Shown: positions 28,036-36,357 of the stretch, one piece after another
Position numbering within the stretch: position 1 is the first letter of the stretch
Layout: every line of letters starts with the position of its first letter
Assembly (NCBI RefSeq): GCF_001426685.1
Contig: NZ_LMFB01000039.1
Span: forward strand, 62,001-126,000
Direction: 5' to 3'
DNA: 64,000 nucleotides
From: Rhizobium sp. Root483D2
GTDB lineage: Bacteria > Pseudomonadota > Alphaproteobacteria > Rhizobiales > Rhizobiaceae
Position numbers and translations under genes: made by a program
The notes under the pieces: model-generated
Told to the model about the DNA's origin: nothing
Databases searched by the model: none
Seen by the model: the letters and a program-made list of their open reading frames with translations, nothing else

Positions 28036-28343
28036 TTCTTTCCGCTCAGCAATCCCGCCTTGCCGAGCGCTCCGGCTAAAAAATCATTCTCCAGCGTCAG
28101 CTCCCCGATCTTGGCGTGCAGCGTTTTGACATCGACGGTTGGACCCGCCGGTTCCGCCTTCGCTTCATCGCCGAAAACGCCTGTCGCCCCCTCAAGGAGC
28201 TGGTCTTTCCACTGCTTGATCTGGTTGGCGTGCACGTCAAACTGCTGGGACAGTTCCACCAGCGTCTGCTCGCCTCGAATGGCGGCGAGCGCCACTTTTG
28301 CCTTGAAAGCCGGGCTATGGTTCCGGCGCGGTCGTCTCGTCAT
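28032..28343 (-). CDS. IS3-family transposase, OrfA (helix-turn-helix)
   Basis: This is 103 residues. A helix-turn-helix (FKAKVALAAIRGEQTLVELS, then FDVHANQIKQWK) is followed by a leucine-zipper-like tail (LHAKIGELTLENDFL). The start at 28343 (MTRRPRRNH) is used because AGGAGAT lies just upstream. It binds the terminal inverted repeats and directs OrfB in this family. Confidence 0.93.
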   Translation of the reverse strand: MTRRPRRNHSPAFKAKVALAAIRGEQTLVELSQQFDVHANQIKQWKDQLLEGATGVFGDEAKAEPAGPTVDVKTLHAKIGELTLENDFLAGALGKAGLLSGKK

Positions 28344-28427
28344 GGTATCTCCTGTTCCTGGCATCTAAGCCGAAGTCAGGCAGAAATTCCACTTATCCCC
28401 GCTGTGCAGATTTCCCGAGCCAGCTCT

Positions 28428-28520
28428 AACAGCCATCACGACCGCCGCCAGAAAGAGAGCCGAGCGCAGCAGCGTAAAGATGTGCGTATAGCACCACCGT
28501 GACGATAATGGCCCGAAGCC
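28428..28520 (-). pseudogene. Decayed ABC exporter, small piece on the far side of the IS
   Basis: If one AAC target copy and the IS are removed, a hydrophobic reading (LLRSALFLAAVVMAVGG) leads into the SFSVIVAFVVLLYR segment at 27140, in the pattern of the last membrane helices of ABC exporters. One frameshift is required at the junction. Sequence further right, to 28752, shows no clear continuation. Confidence 0.45.
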
Positions 28521-28752
28521 CATCCAACTTGCCGGTCCTGTGTATTCAGCATGACACCCCTCGGCGATCAGCTTCCATCAGACACTCTCCTCTACAGCGC
28601 CCACCCGCCAGTGCTGTTCTGGCCGCCCATTGCATTTTCCGTCTTCCGTGTCGTGGTGACATGGAGAGCGTTGAGGCGGACCCTGAGACCGTCGGGCGAA
28701 TTCTGCCGAACTTTGTCCTGAGCAGCTTAATCAGCGTCTGGTCACATTAGCT

Positions 28753-29424
28753 TTAGTCCACAGTATTTGGTTCGGCATAGGGCGCCTGCTTCGGAAACGT
28801 GTCGCGGATTTGATCGATTTTGCCAAACTCGGGTCCGACACCGAGAATATCTTTGGCCCTATACAGAGTGTAGTCGGTTACGACACCGTCTTTCGTGAAG
28901 GTGGCGAGCGCGTCGCGCAATGCCTCGTCGCTCAAGGCCGGATCAGTCGGAACAACGTCCGTGCCATTCTCGGCTTCAAACGCCGCATAGGCGATTGCAT
29001 AGGCTGAAACGGCCGCCATGCGAGGATCATTCGAATTCAGATATGCGTGATAGTTGCGGTTGAGCGAGTTTATTCCGGCAGTCTTGGAGTGGGCTGCATT
29101 TACGTTGACCGTCTTCACCGATTTTTCCGCCTCGATTGCTTTGTCGGATTTCTTTCCGAATGTGAAAAACGACTTAAGCGTCGGAGTGCGGTCGGTGCGG
29201 TCGGCCTTTCCTTGTTTTTCTGAGCGGGTGTCACCCGATTTACCGTGGTCGGAGCTCGCGCTACTGCCGCGCCCTCCACCGTTGCCGTTGCCACGTCCGC
29301 CTCCGCCGCCGGTACCATCTTTTGCGTAGGCTACGCCTGTGCCGCCAAATGTAGCGACTGCGGCTGGGGCCAGCGCGATGGTCAACGCGAGGACGCTACG
29401 GCCGATTATTTTCGTGATAGACAT
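28753..29424 (-). CDS. Exported hypothetical protein with a Gly/Arg/Asn-rich N-terminal block
   Basis: This is 223 residues. A signal peptide (residues about 1-35, ending near GVAYAKDG) is followed by a low-complexity Gly/Asn/Arg/Ser block and a Lys-rich linker. A helical C-terminal domain of about 110 residues follows (INSLNRNYHAYLNSNDPRM, then AAVSAYAIAYAAFEAENG). The start at 29424 is chosen because GGAGAG lies between it and an earlier ATG at 29436. The signal plus KDG plus Gly-rich layout resembles the product of 21489-21920. The C-terminal domain occurs in rhizobial hypothetical proteins, but its function is unknown to me. Confidence 0.75.
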   Translation of the reverse strand: MSITKIIGRSVLALTIALAPAAVATFGGTGVAYAKDGTGGGGGRGNGNGGGRGSSASSDHGKSGDTRSEKQGKADRTDRTPTLKSFFTFGKKSDKAIEAEKSVKTVNVNAAHSKTAGINSLNRNYHAYLNSNDPRMAAVSAYAIAYAAFEAENGTDVVPTDPALSDEALRDALATFTKDGVVTDYTLYRAKDILGVGPEFGKIDQIRDTFPKQAPYAEPNTVD

Positions 29425-30004
29425 AAGTCTCTCCATTCAGGTTTCCCGAACCATTCTGTAAGGACGGGACACCTTCACCGGGAGACTAGTTGGTGCGGGG
29501 GATTGCTTCTACCGGCCCCAGACCATTACTGTTGTGTCTAGGGCTTAGGTCTGGTCGATTTTCCGCGAAAGGTCCGACGCATTCAAAGTAAAATGCCGGC
29601 CGCTGATCATCCACCGGGCACCGGTGCTTTCGATGCGCACCCGGAAGAGATCGTCCCGTATATGTCCTCCTCGCATCGCCACGATGTTTCGGCTATGTCA
29701 CCGGCGAATTGGTACGAGTCATCGACGGTTACTGAACGTCATCGCCAACCATTATCAAGATGGTCTGATACAGCCATTCCTTGGCATGGCGTGTCTGAGC
29801 ATCATCGCACCCGGTCGCAACATCAATAGGAGAGGCCTCCCAGCAACCGGCAAAGGCGATGTTGCCGCGTCAGCAACCGGGCTAGGGCGGTTAGGGATTT
29901 CCCGCTGATGCTACCTCGTACCTACATGCAGAAGAATACTTCGCGATTAGCTTTGTTTACCCATCAGCGCAGCTGATGGCCAGTGGGGGTCGAGGGTGTC
30001 TCAT
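29425..30004. other. Intergenic region, no gene seen
   Basis: This is about 580 bases upstream of the exported protein gene. Several short frames exist without ribosome-binding sites, and no family is recognised. Confidence 0.45.
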
Positions 30005-30128
30005 CCTAGGCCATGGTGCGGACCAGCGGCGTCGGGCGACGGATGGTCTACCGACGGCTCTGGAGTTTGGCCTTCGTGTCCGGACCTTGAGGAAGCGCTG
30101 CTATAAACTCGGTTTTTCTCGCCGGGGT
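30005..30128 (-). pseudogene. Fragment of an ompA-family gene 3' end
   Basis: About 120 bases match the 3' end of the intact gene at 31359-33332. GGTCCG.ACACGAAGG and CTTCCTCAAGGTCCG correspond to the sequence encoding RFLKVRTEEAEQ, and the following bases parallel VTVRRVTPLVRPVA. Indels shift the frame between the parts. It is a relic of a duplicated or earlier ompA-type gene. Confidence 0.65.
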
Positions 30129-30411
30129 GAAGGCGGCGATCCCCGCTACATGCGTTGACGCTGTCAGCATCGATCGCGGAAATATCGTCGCAGACTTAAA
30201 TTCACCGAAGTGTACCGACGGCTCCAGTCGAGTTCAGGCGGGCTCGATGTCTGCAGGACCGGCGCCAACGGGGGTTCTATTTTTCGGTGAACGGCGCCCG
30301 CCGCCTTCCGATCGAACGCCCCCCAATCGTTCGCTAGTTTAAGCGGCACTTTAGCCGAGAAATCGTAGTGAGCAGACACGGCCGTCACACACGCGGACAA
30401 GAGGCCCGCCT
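30129..30411. other. Intergenic region, no gene seen
   Basis: This is 283 bases between the ompA fragment and the DUF982 gene. No supported gene was found. Confidence 0.45.
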
Positions 30412-30660
30412 TCAGTTCCGCCGGAGAATGCCGGCTTCACGCGCAGCGAATTCAAATGCAGCTCGAGCTTCGGCGTTCGTGTTTGTTCCCGCCAGAGCAC
30501 CCAAGCACGCCCGCTTGGCATTGGCATGGCTAGCTCCTTTGCCTTCTGGCCACTGCGACAACAAGTAGGCGAGTGCCTCGCGCGGATTCCGAATAACGTC
30601 AAAATGATCCACGCACTCCTTTTTTACCTCGACGTTTGCGTCCCAAATCGTTGTGTTCAT
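30412..30660 (-). CDS. DUF982-family small protein
   Basis: This is 82 residues with AGGAG 7 bases before the ATG. It shows the DUF982 pattern: an N-terminal beta segment, then VIRNPREALAYLLSQWPEG, a Cys-bearing helix (AKRACLGALAG) and a final helix (EARAAFEFAAREAGI). The family is abundant in Rhizobiales, is often plasmid-borne, and has no established function. The gene is monocistronic in this view. Confidence 0.85.
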   Translation of the reverse strand: MNTTIWDANVEVKKECVDHFDVIRNPREALAYLLSQWPEGKGASHANAKRACLGALAGTNTNAEARAAFEFAAREAGILRRN

Positions 30661-30861
30661 AAAACACTCCTGTGGCGAGTTACTTCAAGCATGTTTGGCT
30701 CGGCGTCTCACGAGGCTCGTAAAGCGTGTTTCGTCGTCGCCTTGACGGCTAATTTCGGAATCTGCGGACAACATACGTTTCATGGACAAAACTACTCGGT
30801 AGTCGCTTCGAGACTGCCAGCTTTCTGGATTGACTCTAGGTCTACGATGCGAACCTCGCTT

Positions 30862-31197
30862 TCAGGTTAGAGGGAGATCTTGCTGACGCCTCAAGGCAGG
30901 TTTGCGGAGATGGTAACCCGATAATTGACGACCCGGTGGAAGGGTCGAAGATTCGATTTTTTCATCATAGTATGGCTGGGGCGCCAGGTTCAGTGGATCT
31001 TCCGGATCAAGACCTCCGGCAAAGCCGAGACGCAATCTCATAAGTACTTCTTGCATGGCCTGCACCGTCTCGACCGACTCCCACCCCTGTCTTGTCGCTT
31101 CGGCGATGATCTCCTGCACAATACCTTCTATGCAGTCTTGACATTGCAGGTCACGATCAGGATGGTTTTCGCGTAGGTTCGGGGCTTCGATATGCAT
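30862..31197 (-). CDS. Hypothetical rhizobial protein, paralogue of 18439-18627
   Basis: This is 111 residues from an ATG at 31197 preceded by AAGGAAG. A longer frame to 31311 has no such site. The N-terminus carries a CQDC pair that could bind metal or form a disulphide. The central helices (IVQEIIAEATRQGWESVETV, then MQEVLMRLRLG) match the 62-residue protein at 18439-18627. The C-terminal tail is polar. No known function. Confidence 0.6.
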   Translation of the reverse strand: MHIEAPNLRENHPDRDLQCQDCIEGIVQEIIAEATRQGWESVETVQAMQEVLMRLRLGFAGGLDPEDPLNLAPQPYYDEKIESSTLPPGRQLSGYHLRKPALRRQQDLPLT

Positions 31198-31358
31198 GTG
31201 TTCTTCCTTGAATTGTGAGGGGTCAATCCGGTTGCCTCGCCGACTGGGTAAAATAAGTTTGGTGAACGGTGCCTGTCCTGCAGCGCAGTTAGCGGACACC
31301 GCGCTGCCCATCCACCGCAGGGAATGTTTCGCGGTTGTGTCCGTTTGAAATGCCTTCC

Positions 31359-33332
31359 CTAATTCTGGGCTACGGGACGCACAAGCGGCGTGACGCGACG
31401 GACAGTCACCCGGCGGTTCTGTTGTTCGGCTTCCTCTGTGCGGACCTTGAGGAAGCGCTCGCCATAACCTTGCGTCACCAGGTTTTCAGCCGGGATGTCG
31501 TAGACTTCGGTCAGCAGAGAACCGACCGATTCGGCACGTTCGTCCGAGAGTACGAGGTTCGGCTCGTTGCCACCGACCGCATCGGTATGACCTTCGATGA
31601 AAAAGGTTTCACCGGGGTCTTTCTTGATCACCTGCAGCATCGCGTCTGCGACTTTCCGCAGGGTATTCGCCTGCGACATCGGCACTTCCGCGCTGCCCGT
31701 GGCAAAGATGATTGTATCGAGATCGATACGACGCACTTTGTCACGGATACGGGCGGAGTTCCTCACCTCGTCGATCGAGTAAGTGCGCTCGACTTGTTCC
31801 ACCGGCGGCTCCGCAAGGAAGTCATAGTAGTCACGATCTGGCTCGCTCGACGTGTCGATGATGTAGTCGCGAACCGGCACGCGCAGGCGCATCGGGGGCA
31901 GGTCCTGGCCGACATCGTAAAGTGGCGGACGTGGATCGTTGTCGGTCTCGGCCGCATAGATCATCAAATATTCGCGCCCGTCCTGGGCGATGCGCGTACG
32001 CTGAATGATATCGCCGTAGCGATTATAGATCGTCACGATGCGAATACCGTTCGGCCGTTGGATGACCTCGCGGGACCGCCCGCCTGAAAGTTCTTCATAA
32101 TAGGTTTCGCGGGCGTTGAGGCGCAGGCGCGGACGGTCGTCGCCTCGCACGATGAGCTGGTTGTCAAAATCGAGAACCAACCTGTTGTCGCGGCTGTCGT
32201 CAATCCGCAGCCGACGGCCGTCGTTGCCGGTAAAGGCATCAATTAAGTCTTTGGCGTTGAATTCGGGAACGCCATCGACACGGCGACCTTGTTCCTTGAT
32301 GTTTGCGTCCAATTCCTCGCGGCTTGGACTACGTTCGTTGAGGCTCGACTGAGCTTCCTCATCCGATTTCGGAACCTCCACATTCTCTTCTTTGGCGCGG
32401 GCACGCTCACGCTGCGTGCGGCGCGTTTCGCGGGCATCGCCGTCGGCGTTGTCGGCATCCTTGTCGCTGTCCAGAACGGCGGCACCGTTGTCGACGGGCA
32501 GCACAATCGTATCGTCGGAAGCTGCGGGATCGCGAGCAACTTTCTGCTTTTCTCCATTGCTGCGCGTATCTACGATATCCGGGATAGGCTTGGGTCGAGT
32601 CTCACTCGCATCGGCGTCAATTGCCGGGCGCAGATCGCCTTCAGCCACCGGCTGCTGTCCATCTTCTTGTTTGGCCGGGGCTTTCTGCTGGGCGCGAATA
32701 CGTCGATTTTCTTCGGCAGTCTTCTGAGCAGCCTCATTCTCACTGGAAGGCTGAGCATCTTTCTGTTGCTGGCCTTCTGCATCCTGGCGCTCCTGGCGTT
32801 CGGGACGTGCCGTCGCCCGTTCCTTTGCAGTCTTGGCCGCCTCGTCGTCGGGGGCGGGCAGGGGTTCCTCCTGCTGTTGCTGGTCGGCATTTTGAGACTT
32901 CTCGCGTTCAGCACGCGCCTTGGCGTTCTTATCAGCTGCCTTGCCTACGTCGTTGTCGCCGGAGGACTGGATTTCTTGCTGCTGTTGCTGTTCCGCCCGC
33001 TGGCGCTTGTTCCGCTCGGCATGGCTCGGTTGTTCTTCTTCAGGCGGCTTTGCTTCCTGCCGCTGCTCGGGCCGCTGGCGCTTTTTTGGCTCAGCGCGGC
33101 TCGTCTCAACGTCCTCGGCAGCCGGCTCCTCTTGGGAACGTTCGGCACCTTGCTTGCGCTTCTTGCGCAACGGTTCCTCCGGTGCCTCTTCACCGCCGTC
33201 CTTTGAGATGCCGCCTTCCTGCGCGACCTCAAACGGCTTCATCAGGCTGTCTGCTAGAGCAGGCTCGATCGCGACAACCATCGTCAGCAGTGGAAATGCG
33301 ACGGTCGCAAAAAGTCTGGATCGAATGGTCAT
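31359..33332 (-). CDS. OmpA-family protein with a long charged Gln/Glu/Arg-rich region
   Basis: This is 657 residues. A signal peptide (residues about 1-27, ending PALA) leads into about 300 residues of low-complexity charged sequence with repeated QRAEQQQQQE-like and ARAEREK-like units. Next come a beta-rich middle section (about 345-480, with LRIDDSRDNRLVLDFDNQLIVRG) and a C-terminal OmpA peptidoglycan-binding domain from about 530. The last contains TIIFATGSAEV, FFIEGHTDAVGG and LSDERAESVGSLL. The charged segment may span the periplasm or form coiled coils. The gene is probably a monocistronic envelope protein. A 3'-end fragment of a related gene lies at 30005-30128. Confidence 0.9.
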   Translation of the reverse strand: MTIRSRLFATVAFPLLTMVVAIEPALADSLMKPFEVAQEGGISKDGGEEAPEEPLRKKRKQGAERSQEEPAAEDVETSRAEPKKRQRPEQRQEAKPPEEEQPSHAERNKRQRAEQQQQQEIQSSGDNDVGKAADKNAKARAEREKSQNADQQQQEEPLPAPDDEAAKTAKERATARPERQERQDAEGQQQKDAQPSSENEAAQKTAEENRRIRAQQKAPAKQEDGQQPVAEGDLRPAIDADASETRPKPIPDIVDTRSNGEKQKVARDPAASDDTIVLPVDNGAAVLDSDKDADNADGDARETRRTQRERARAKEENVEVPKSDEEAQSSLNERSPSREELDANIKEQGRRVDGVPEFNAKDLIDAFTGNDGRRLRIDDSRDNRLVLDFDNQLIVRGDDRPRLRLNARETYYEELSGGRSREVIQRPNGIRIVTIYNRYGDIIQRTRIAQDGREYLMIYAAETDNDPRPPLYDVGQDLPPMRLRVPVRDYIIDTSSEPDRDYYDFLAEPPVEQVERTYSIDEVRNSARIRDKVRRIDLDTIIFATGSAEVPMSQANTLRKVADAMLQVIKKDPGETFFIEGHTDAVGGNEPNLVLSDERAESVGSLLTEVYDIPAENLVTQGYGERFLKVRTEEAEQQNRRVTVRRVTPLVRPVAQN

Positions 33333-33624
33333 TATATTTCCTTCTTCGGGGTTTGGGTAAACCGCAGGCCTTCAGCCCTCTTGGTTCGTCATGCTTGATA
33401 GAGGCTCCCCCCCGCAACTGCGTTTCCAACGCTCGCCATTAGCCTCATGGTGATGTGAAACACGCAGGTGTGTCGATAACCGCGCACCGATTTCGAGGCT
33501 AAATCTCCGAGAAGACGATGACCGAATAACGCGTCAGCAGCACGCAGTCCGGAATGTCTTTTTTACGCATTCGACGGCCGGAATTTATCCCCGGCCGTTC
33601 TTCATCTTTTGCGATTGATGCTGT
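33333..33624. other. Intergenic region, no gene seen
   Basis: This is 292 bases upstream of the OmpA-family gene and downstream of the BA14K gene. It probably holds the ompA-type promoter, which was not resolved. Confidence 0.45.
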
Positions 33625-34074
33625 TCAATATGGGGAATTACACAGGCGCCTCGGCCCGTTGTAGGGCTGGTAAGTATTGTCATATGCCCGGTAGCTGCGG
33701 TAACGATTGGCGCACCACTCCACATGGCTCCCTCCGTATCGAACCGGCCGATCTGCAACCGCGCCCCCAATAATGGCGCCGGCGGCAAACGCACCCAAGG
33801 GAAACCATACGCCGTTATATCGACGATAACCGCGGCGACGCTCGTAATATCCACGGTGGCCATTATAGTAAGCCTCATTCCCACGACGGTAAAATCCGTC
33901 CCGTCGGCGCCAGTCACCATCGCGTCGGCGATATTGTACAATTTCAACATCTTGCCCGAGTTGAGCGATTTGAGTATGCTGAGGTCCCGTAAAAGCTTCT
34001 GCGGGCGAGAATGAGGTCGCGAACAATGCTACCGAAAGCGCGAGGGGAGCGATATTCAAACCTAATATTTGCAT
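33625..34074 (-). CDS. BA14K-family secreted protein, single motif
   Basis: This is 149 residues. A signal peptide (residues about 1-27) is followed by an Arg/Tyr-rich region ([20 protein letters not shown]), a Gly/Ala hydrophobic stretch near residues 93-106 and a C-terminal BA14K motif, [19 protein letters not shown], with a final Cys in RRLCNSPY. It is a paralogue of the double-motif protein at 13403-14047. AAAGG precedes the ATG. It is probably envelope associated. Confidence 0.88.
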   Translation of the reverse strand: MQILGLNIAPLALSVALFATSFSPAEAFTGPQHTQIAQLGQDVEIVQYRRRDGDWRRRDGFYRRGNEAYYNGHRGYYERRRGYRRYNGVWFPLGAFAAGAIIGGAVADRPVRYGGSHVEWCANRYRSYRAYDNTYQPYNGPRRLCNSPY

Positions 34075-34352
34075 CGTTTTAGCCTTTCTATATGCCGTTT
34101 ACTTCACCGCCACTTGAACGACCCACTTCCGCCTATGTTCCTTAAATCCAGCGTCCGGGACCTTTGCGCTTCCGGCACAAGACCTTAGTCCGGTGCAGCA
34201 TCGACCGATGCCCGCGACCTGTTAGTCGCTAGGCTCGACCCGAGCCGAAACGAATCCCACGTTGGTCACGAAAAAAATCATTGCAGAACTGCATGCCTTC
34301 CCAGACGCGCATTAGGCACTGGATTGGATGTAGAGACATGAAAGTGATATGA
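34075..34352. other. Intergenic region, no gene seen
   Basis: This is 278 bases containing the promoter side of the BA14K gene. No supported gene was found. Confidence 0.45.
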
Positions 34353-34832
34353 ATGCCCGGCACCGAGGACGATTCAAAGCCAAAACGTCGTCGCGGAGGG
34401 CCTGACTCCGGGAAGTCGGGTACACCGCAAACAGGTCCTGAAGAAGCCGAAAAGTCGCAGCCCGCGAGCGTTGAGGTTGCGCAATCAACCGATACAGCCA
34501 TCCTTTCCACCGCGAAAGAGGATCTGTGGCCACCCTTTGGACGAAGCCGGCCAGCAGTTCAGCAACTCTTATCTGCACTGCGCCACGATGTTGGGACAAT
34601 ATGGCGGCGCACGGCGGCGAGGTTTTCACACGCGTTACGAAATCTCGAGGAACAATCTCAGAATCTCCAGACCTCGCGGCCGGGCCTGAGACGTGACGTT
34701 TTCTTGTCACGCCTTTCGGTACCTCCAGCAAAGATACGGGCTATGCTTCCCGTCAAAGTCCTTCACGAAGCTTTTCAAACGCGTGAGATTTGCATAGCGT
34801 TGGAGCCGGTTGCGGCGATGGTCCCGGCATAG
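34353..34832 (+). CDS. Hypothetical protein, possibly frameshifted
   Basis: This is 159 residues: a highly charged N-terminal 50 residues, then a helical part (ALRHDVGTIWRRTAARFSHA, then LPVKVLHEAFQTREICIAL). Near 34530-34560 a neighbouring frame reads LDEAGQQFSNS, which fits between the two halves better than the frame itself. The gene may therefore have suffered compensating indels. The layout recalls phasin-like helical proteins, but I cannot assign it. Confidence 0.3.
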   Translation: MPGTEDDSKPKRRRGGPDSGKSGTPQTGPEEAEKSQPASVEVAQSTDTAILSTAKEDLWPPFGRSRPAVQQLLSALRHDVGTIWRRTAARFSHALRNLEEQSQNLQTSRPGLRRDVFLSRLSVPPAKIRAMLPVKVLHEAFQTREICIALEPVAAMVPA

Positions 34833-34884
34833 TCTGCCGGGCCTGATAGCCGTGCTGCACGGAAAGGCAGCGAGCTTACGGGCA

Positions 34885-35187
34885 TTACCTTTCCTCAATG
34901 GCTCGTGTGATCCGCGCGATCTCAGGCAACAGTTCATTAGTCGACGATGGCGGTTCGTTCACCGAGGGGGAAACTGCGCTTGCACTGTCCGCACCACCCC
35001 ACTTTCGTCGACGCCGTTCATCCCGAACGCCCTTATACAGCCTACGCATTTCCATCATGTCGATTTCGCGGTGGATCCAACGTTCCGCCAGCGATAAGAA
35101 GTCCGCGTCATCCTCGATCGGGCGTCCAGCGATGCCCTCGCTGATGATCAGCTTTCGGATCGTTGATCGTCGGCTCTCTAAGCTCAT
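34885..35187 (-). CDS. Hypothetical rhizobial-type small protein
   Basis: This is 100 residues with GAGG 5 bases before the ATG. The N-terminal half has the pattern SRRSTIRKLIISEGI, then DADFLSLAERWIHREIDMMEMRR, which I have seen in short uncharacterised rhizobial proteins with an acidic-Trp-acidic helix. The second half is Ser/Glu-rich and may be disordered. No function is known. A minus-strand terminator lies just upstream, so the gene starts its own transcript. Confidence 0.5.
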   Translation of the reverse strand: MSLESRRSTIRKLIISEGIAGRPIEDDADFLSLAERWIHREIDMMEMRRLYKGVRDERRRRKWGGADSASAVSPSVNEPPSSTNELLPEIARITRAIEER

Positions 35188-35202
35188 GGATACCTCATAG
35201 AC

Positions 35203-35224
35203 AAAAAAGCCCGCCGGGGCGGGC
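35203..35224 (-). terminator. Rho-independent terminator with no assigned upstream gene
   Basis: GCCCGC at 35209-35214 pairs with GCGGGC at 35219-35224, and an A6 run at 35203-35208 reads as T6 on the minus strand, directly after the stem. It would end a minus-strand transcript from the right, where no protein gene is seen. Confidence 0.75.
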
Positions 35225-36003
35225 CCGCGCTTCCCTTGTCCGAGAAAGTATCAGACGAACCTCTGTTTTGCACCTTTTTAGGATCGCAGAGTCTTTGCCC
35301 AGCGGGGTGAAGGTTGCATTTTCAGCAACTTACGAGTGCATAGTGTCGTGCAGCGCAACGGTTTCTGTGTACCCAAACTGTTCAGCCTAAGACTTGGAGG
35401 GCAACTTAATGGACGATCTCGTCGCGCTCAATAGGCTATGCCGAGGAAGTCAGGTCAGCATCGAGCGCGACGGTGCTTCCCTGACCTCATCACCCTCGGC
35501 GATGATGCCCTGGATCACGTCGCTGGTTTTAACGCGTATTGCCCGATTGTCCGCGCAGCTTGGATAATCATGTCGGCCCTGCAATTGATTGCCCTAATCA
35601 ATGCTCCAGGCGAAGTTCTAATGCGATGCTTTGTCGCTCACGCCGCCGCCGTAACATATTAAGAAAGGCATCATAATATCGAGGCGAAAGACGCCGCCAT
35701 CCCCACAGTCATTCCCTCCAATGTTGAAGCGACACCGACCTCCTCAGATATTGGCCCTATGCATAACCTTTATGGCGACGGATTTGTTGCCGACCCATTC
35801 AGCTTTACGCGCTCTGTCTGTTCAGTTCCAAAGGACTTCTTGTCAGATCTTTGGAATGATCCGACTCTAATGTAGGACTTTGGTCTACGACACGTAAGGC
35901 ATAGGTCTCGGTGGCGGTTCGACGGCCTGTTGTACTGGAACTATATAATATCAGGCGTGTTGTGATCGCCAGGATCAACCAACGATCCCAACAGGAGAAC
36001 CTC
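35225..36003. other. Region without a confident protein gene, candidate sRNA locus
   Basis: This is about 780 bases between the orphan minus-strand terminator and the PepSY gene. The part at 35225-35408 is the likely body of a small RNA on the minus strand. The rest shows only one weak small frame (35409-35567). Confidence 0.4.
35409..35567 (+). CDS. Possible 52-residue peptide
   Basis: GGAGGG lies 7 bases before an ATG that opens a 52-codon frame (MDDLVALNRLCRG start, hydrophobic-basic C-terminus). A good ribosome-binding site is the only support. No family is recognised. Confidence 0.25.
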   Translation: MDDLVALNRLCRGSQVSIERDGASLTSSPSAMMPWITSLVLTRIARLSAQLG

Positions 36004-36324
36004 ATGAAAAAACTTCTTATCGCAACAGCGGCCATCGCCTTTTCCGCGACCTCGGTATTTGCACAGGAAACCAAGCCTGCCGCGAATCCGGACGGCGATA
36101 CTCCGGCCGTCGCCACACCTTCCGAGCAGAACGCAACCGCACCCGTCGAAGGGGCGAACAGCTTCACGGAAGATCAGGCAAAAGAGCGCATTACCGAAGC
36201 CGGTTATGCCGACGTCACCGAGCTGAAGCTCGACGACAAGGGAGTTTGGCAGGGCAAGGCGACCAAGGACGGCAAGGCCGTAGTGGTGTCATTGGACTAC
36301 CAGGGCAACGTCGTCGCCAAGTAA
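36004..36324 (+). CDS. Secreted PepSY-domain-like protein
   Basis: This is 106 residues with AGGAG 6 bases before the ATG. A signal peptide ends at VFAQ (residues 1-20) and is followed by a Pro/Ala/Thr-rich linker. The C-terminal 55 residues match the PepSY-like unit: FTEDQAKERITEAGYADVTE, then LDDKGVWQGKATKDGKAVVV and SLDYQGNVV. It is probably periplasmic. It lies 33 bases before the general-stress-17M-like gene, likely in one transcript. Confidence 0.85.
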   Translation: MKKLLIATAAIAFSATSVFAQETKPAANPDGDTPAVATPSEQNATAPVEGANSFTEDQAKERITEAGYADVTELKLDDKGVWQGKATKDGKAVVVSLDYQGNVVAK

Positions 36325-36357
36325 GCGCGATCAAGAACAATAACGAGGAGAATCACC

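Larger units (their letters stand above)
27144..28427 (-). mobile_element. IS3-family insertion sequence, about 1,284 bp, apparently intact
   Basis: Two overlapping transposase genes on the minus strand are bounded by imperfect terminal inverted repeats. The outer 13 bases, AGAGCTGGCTCGG, are identical at both ends (27144-27156 and the complement of 28415-28427). Similarity then continues through TCTGNACAG to TAAGTGGA and TTTCYGCC. The trinucleotide AAC occurs directly outside both ends (27141-27143 and 28428-28430), the expected target duplication. The element splits a decayed ABC exporter gene. Because that host gene already has other frameshifts, the insertion may have come after decay began. 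Confidence 0.88.

Noticed and set aside
27184..28395. Shorter IS boundaries at TAAGTGGA near 27185 and 28395
   Set aside because: The inverted repeats continue outward to AGAGCTGGCTCGG, where a matching AAC duplication is found.
32289..33206. Hydrophobic plus-strand frame that looks like a membrane protein
   Set aside because: It is the reverse complement of the charged Gln/Glu/Arg repeat region of the OmpA-family gene. Reverse complements of Glu- and Lys-rich codons give Leu- and Phe-rich frames.
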